This document shows positions 5,116 to 5,955 of a stretch of DNA of 5,955 nucleotides, piece after piece. A program made the translations under genes and the position numbers. Source of the stretch: a bacterium. Its GTDB lineage: Bacteria > UBA9089 > UBA9088 > JAGUXG01. Where the stretch lies: contig JASEHO010000097.1 in the NCBI GenBank assembly GCA_030018505.1, positions 1 to 5,955 on the forward strand. Reading direction: 5' to 3'. Under the pieces are notes generated by a model. The model was not told where the DNA came from and made no database searches. It was given only the letters and a program-made list of their open reading frames with translations. Every line of letters begins with the position of its first letter. The first letter of the stretch is position 1.

Positions 5116-5855
5116 GAAGACCAATTATTGCTGGAAATTGGAAGATGAATAAACTGCCTTCAGAGACAAGAGGGTTTGTTGAGTCCTTGGTGAAGCTCCT
5201 CTCTGATGCTCATGATAGGGATATTTTGCTTATGCCTCCATTTGTTAGCCTTTCATTAGTAGTAGATGCTTGTCAAGGCTCCAATATTAAGGTCGGGGCT
5301 CAGAATATCTACTTTGAAAAAGAGGGTGCCTGGACAGGGGAGGTATCTGCTGATATGCTCAAAAATATTGGGGCAGAGTATTCAATTATTGGACACTCTG
5401 AGAGAAGACAGTATTTTAAGGAAACGGATGAAATGATAAACAAGAAGCTAAAAAGGGCAGTTTCTGTTGGGCTTACACCTATCTTCTGTCTTGGAGAAAG
5501 AGAAGTAGAAAGAAAGAAAGGTATAGAGAGGGATGTTGTTTATCAGCAGTTGACCAGGGGGCTTTTGGGTGTTGAGTTAGAGAAGATAGTCATAGCCTAT
5601 GAGCCTGTCTGGGCAATAGGCACAGGAAAAACAGCAACCCCACAAGACGCAGAAGAGATGCACCTATTTATCAGGGAAAGCCTACAAAAGATATATAATA
5701 AAGAATTAGCAGAGTCTGTCCGCATCCAGTATGGAGGAAGCGTGAAGCCAGATAACATTGACAGCCTTATGGCCCAGCCAGATATAGATGGAGCCTTAGT
5801 TGGTGGTGCCAGCCTCAATATAGACTCTTTTGTGAGGATTGTTAGGTTCAAATAA
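5112..5855 (+). CDS. tpiA: Triosephosphate isomerase
   Basis: This glycolytic and gluconeogenic enzyme interconverts dihydroxyacetone phosphate and glyceraldehyde 3-phosphate. The complete 247-residue TIM barrel has catalytic N9 and K11 (GNWKMN), H95 (IIGHSERR), the conserved C126, and catalytic E164 with the mobile loop (YEPVWAIGTG, 163-172). The phosphate-binding GGS (208-210) and GGAS (231-234) are also present. The length is normal. The ATG overlaps the DUF3108 stop by four bases; there is no strong ribosome binding site, so it is probably translationally coupled. It is the last gene of the visible operon. The 100 bases that follow show no clear terminator hairpin, so transcription may continue past the window. 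Confidence 0.97.
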   Translation: MRRPIIAGNWKMNKLPSETRGFVESLVKLLSDAHDRDILLMPPFVSLSLVVDACQGSNIKVGAQNIYFEKEGAWTGEVSADMLKNIGAEYSIIGHSERRQYFKETDEMINKKLKRAVSVGLTPIFCLGEREVERKKGIERDVVYQQLTRGLLGVELEKIVIAYEPVWAIGTGKTATPQDAEEMHLFIRESLQKIYNKELAESVRIQYGGSVKPDNIDSLMAQPDIDGALVGGASLNIDSFVRIVRFK

Positions 5856-5916
5856 CTATTTTCTGCTTAAGTTTGATCCTATAGCACTTATTAACCAAAG
5901 GTTCTCAAGTTTTTGT

Positions 5917-5955
5917 AAAAGGGTTCAAGGACTCAAGGATTCGAGGGTTCGAGTG
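5917..5955 (+). repeat. Degenerate 8-bp tandem repeat at right edge
   Basis: Four octamers follow one another at 5922-5953: ggttcaag, gactcaag, gattcgag, ggttcgag. The array probably runs beyond the window. Its left flank (5917-5930, aaaagggttcaagg) occurs inverted at 2048-2061. A looser relative, ggttctcaag, lies at 5900-5909. Function unknown; the array is intergenic. Confidence 0.75.

Noticed and set aside
5856..5916. Possible terminator after tpiA
   Set aside because: Only a 4-bp AACC-aaa-GGTT stem is visible and no T-tract directly follows it, which is too weak to call.
5936..5955. ggttcga words resembling a tRNA T-loop
   Set aside because: They recur every eight bases as part of the tandem repeat, and no acceptor or anticodon stem can be formed around them.

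Overview
The window is AT-rich bacterial DNA that looks like a chromosomal stretch from an uncultured, probably anaerobic bacterium. This rests on an HdrA-type flavoprotein, a MEP-pathway ispH gene, short AT-rich intergenic repeats and compact overlapping operons. The phylum cannot be settled by reading alone; candidate-phylum lineages known from metagenomes would fit. It falls into three parts.

Left part (1 to about 1120, minus strand): the first 109 codons of hdrA enter from the left edge. Upstream of it, 330-647 holds only very short ORFs. Next comes a decayed TPR-repeat gene (648-1119). It has lost its N-terminus and carries a frameshift in a short CT-dinucleotide tract; restoring one CT unit rejoins a third TPR and the C-terminal cap.

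Middle part (about 1120-2269): a minus-strand gene for an endonuclease III-related HhH DNA glycosylase (1237-1881) is flanked by AT-rich repeats and by short GGGGAC-type repeats resembling REP/RAYT-type elements. A credible sigma70-like promoter drives it. The 388-bp divergent spacer also contains a near-consensus rightward promoter (TTGACA, 17 bp, TATATT) for the next operon.

Right part (2270-5855, plus strand): five genes are packed with overlaps or a 1-bp gap. They are a fused cytidylate kinase and PlsC acyltransferase, ispH, a 54-aa Trm112/UPF0434 zinc-ribbon protein, a secreted DUF3108 protein and tpiA. They cover pyrimidine nucleotide supply, phosphatidic acid synthesis, the last MEP isoprenoid step and glycolysis, with a probable envelope protein. 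This looks like a housekeeping operon in which cmk and plsC, often separate neighbours in bacteria, have become one polypeptide. The window ends in a degenerate 8-bp tandem repeat. A 14-bp piece of it occurs inverted before the operon promoter.

I found no defence system, CRISPR array, tRNA, rRNA or intact transposase. The most interesting points are the fused kinase-acyltransferase with a shortened kinase lid, the glycosylase lacking the fourth Fe-S cysteine, the CT-slippage pseudogene and the inverted repeats flanking the genes.
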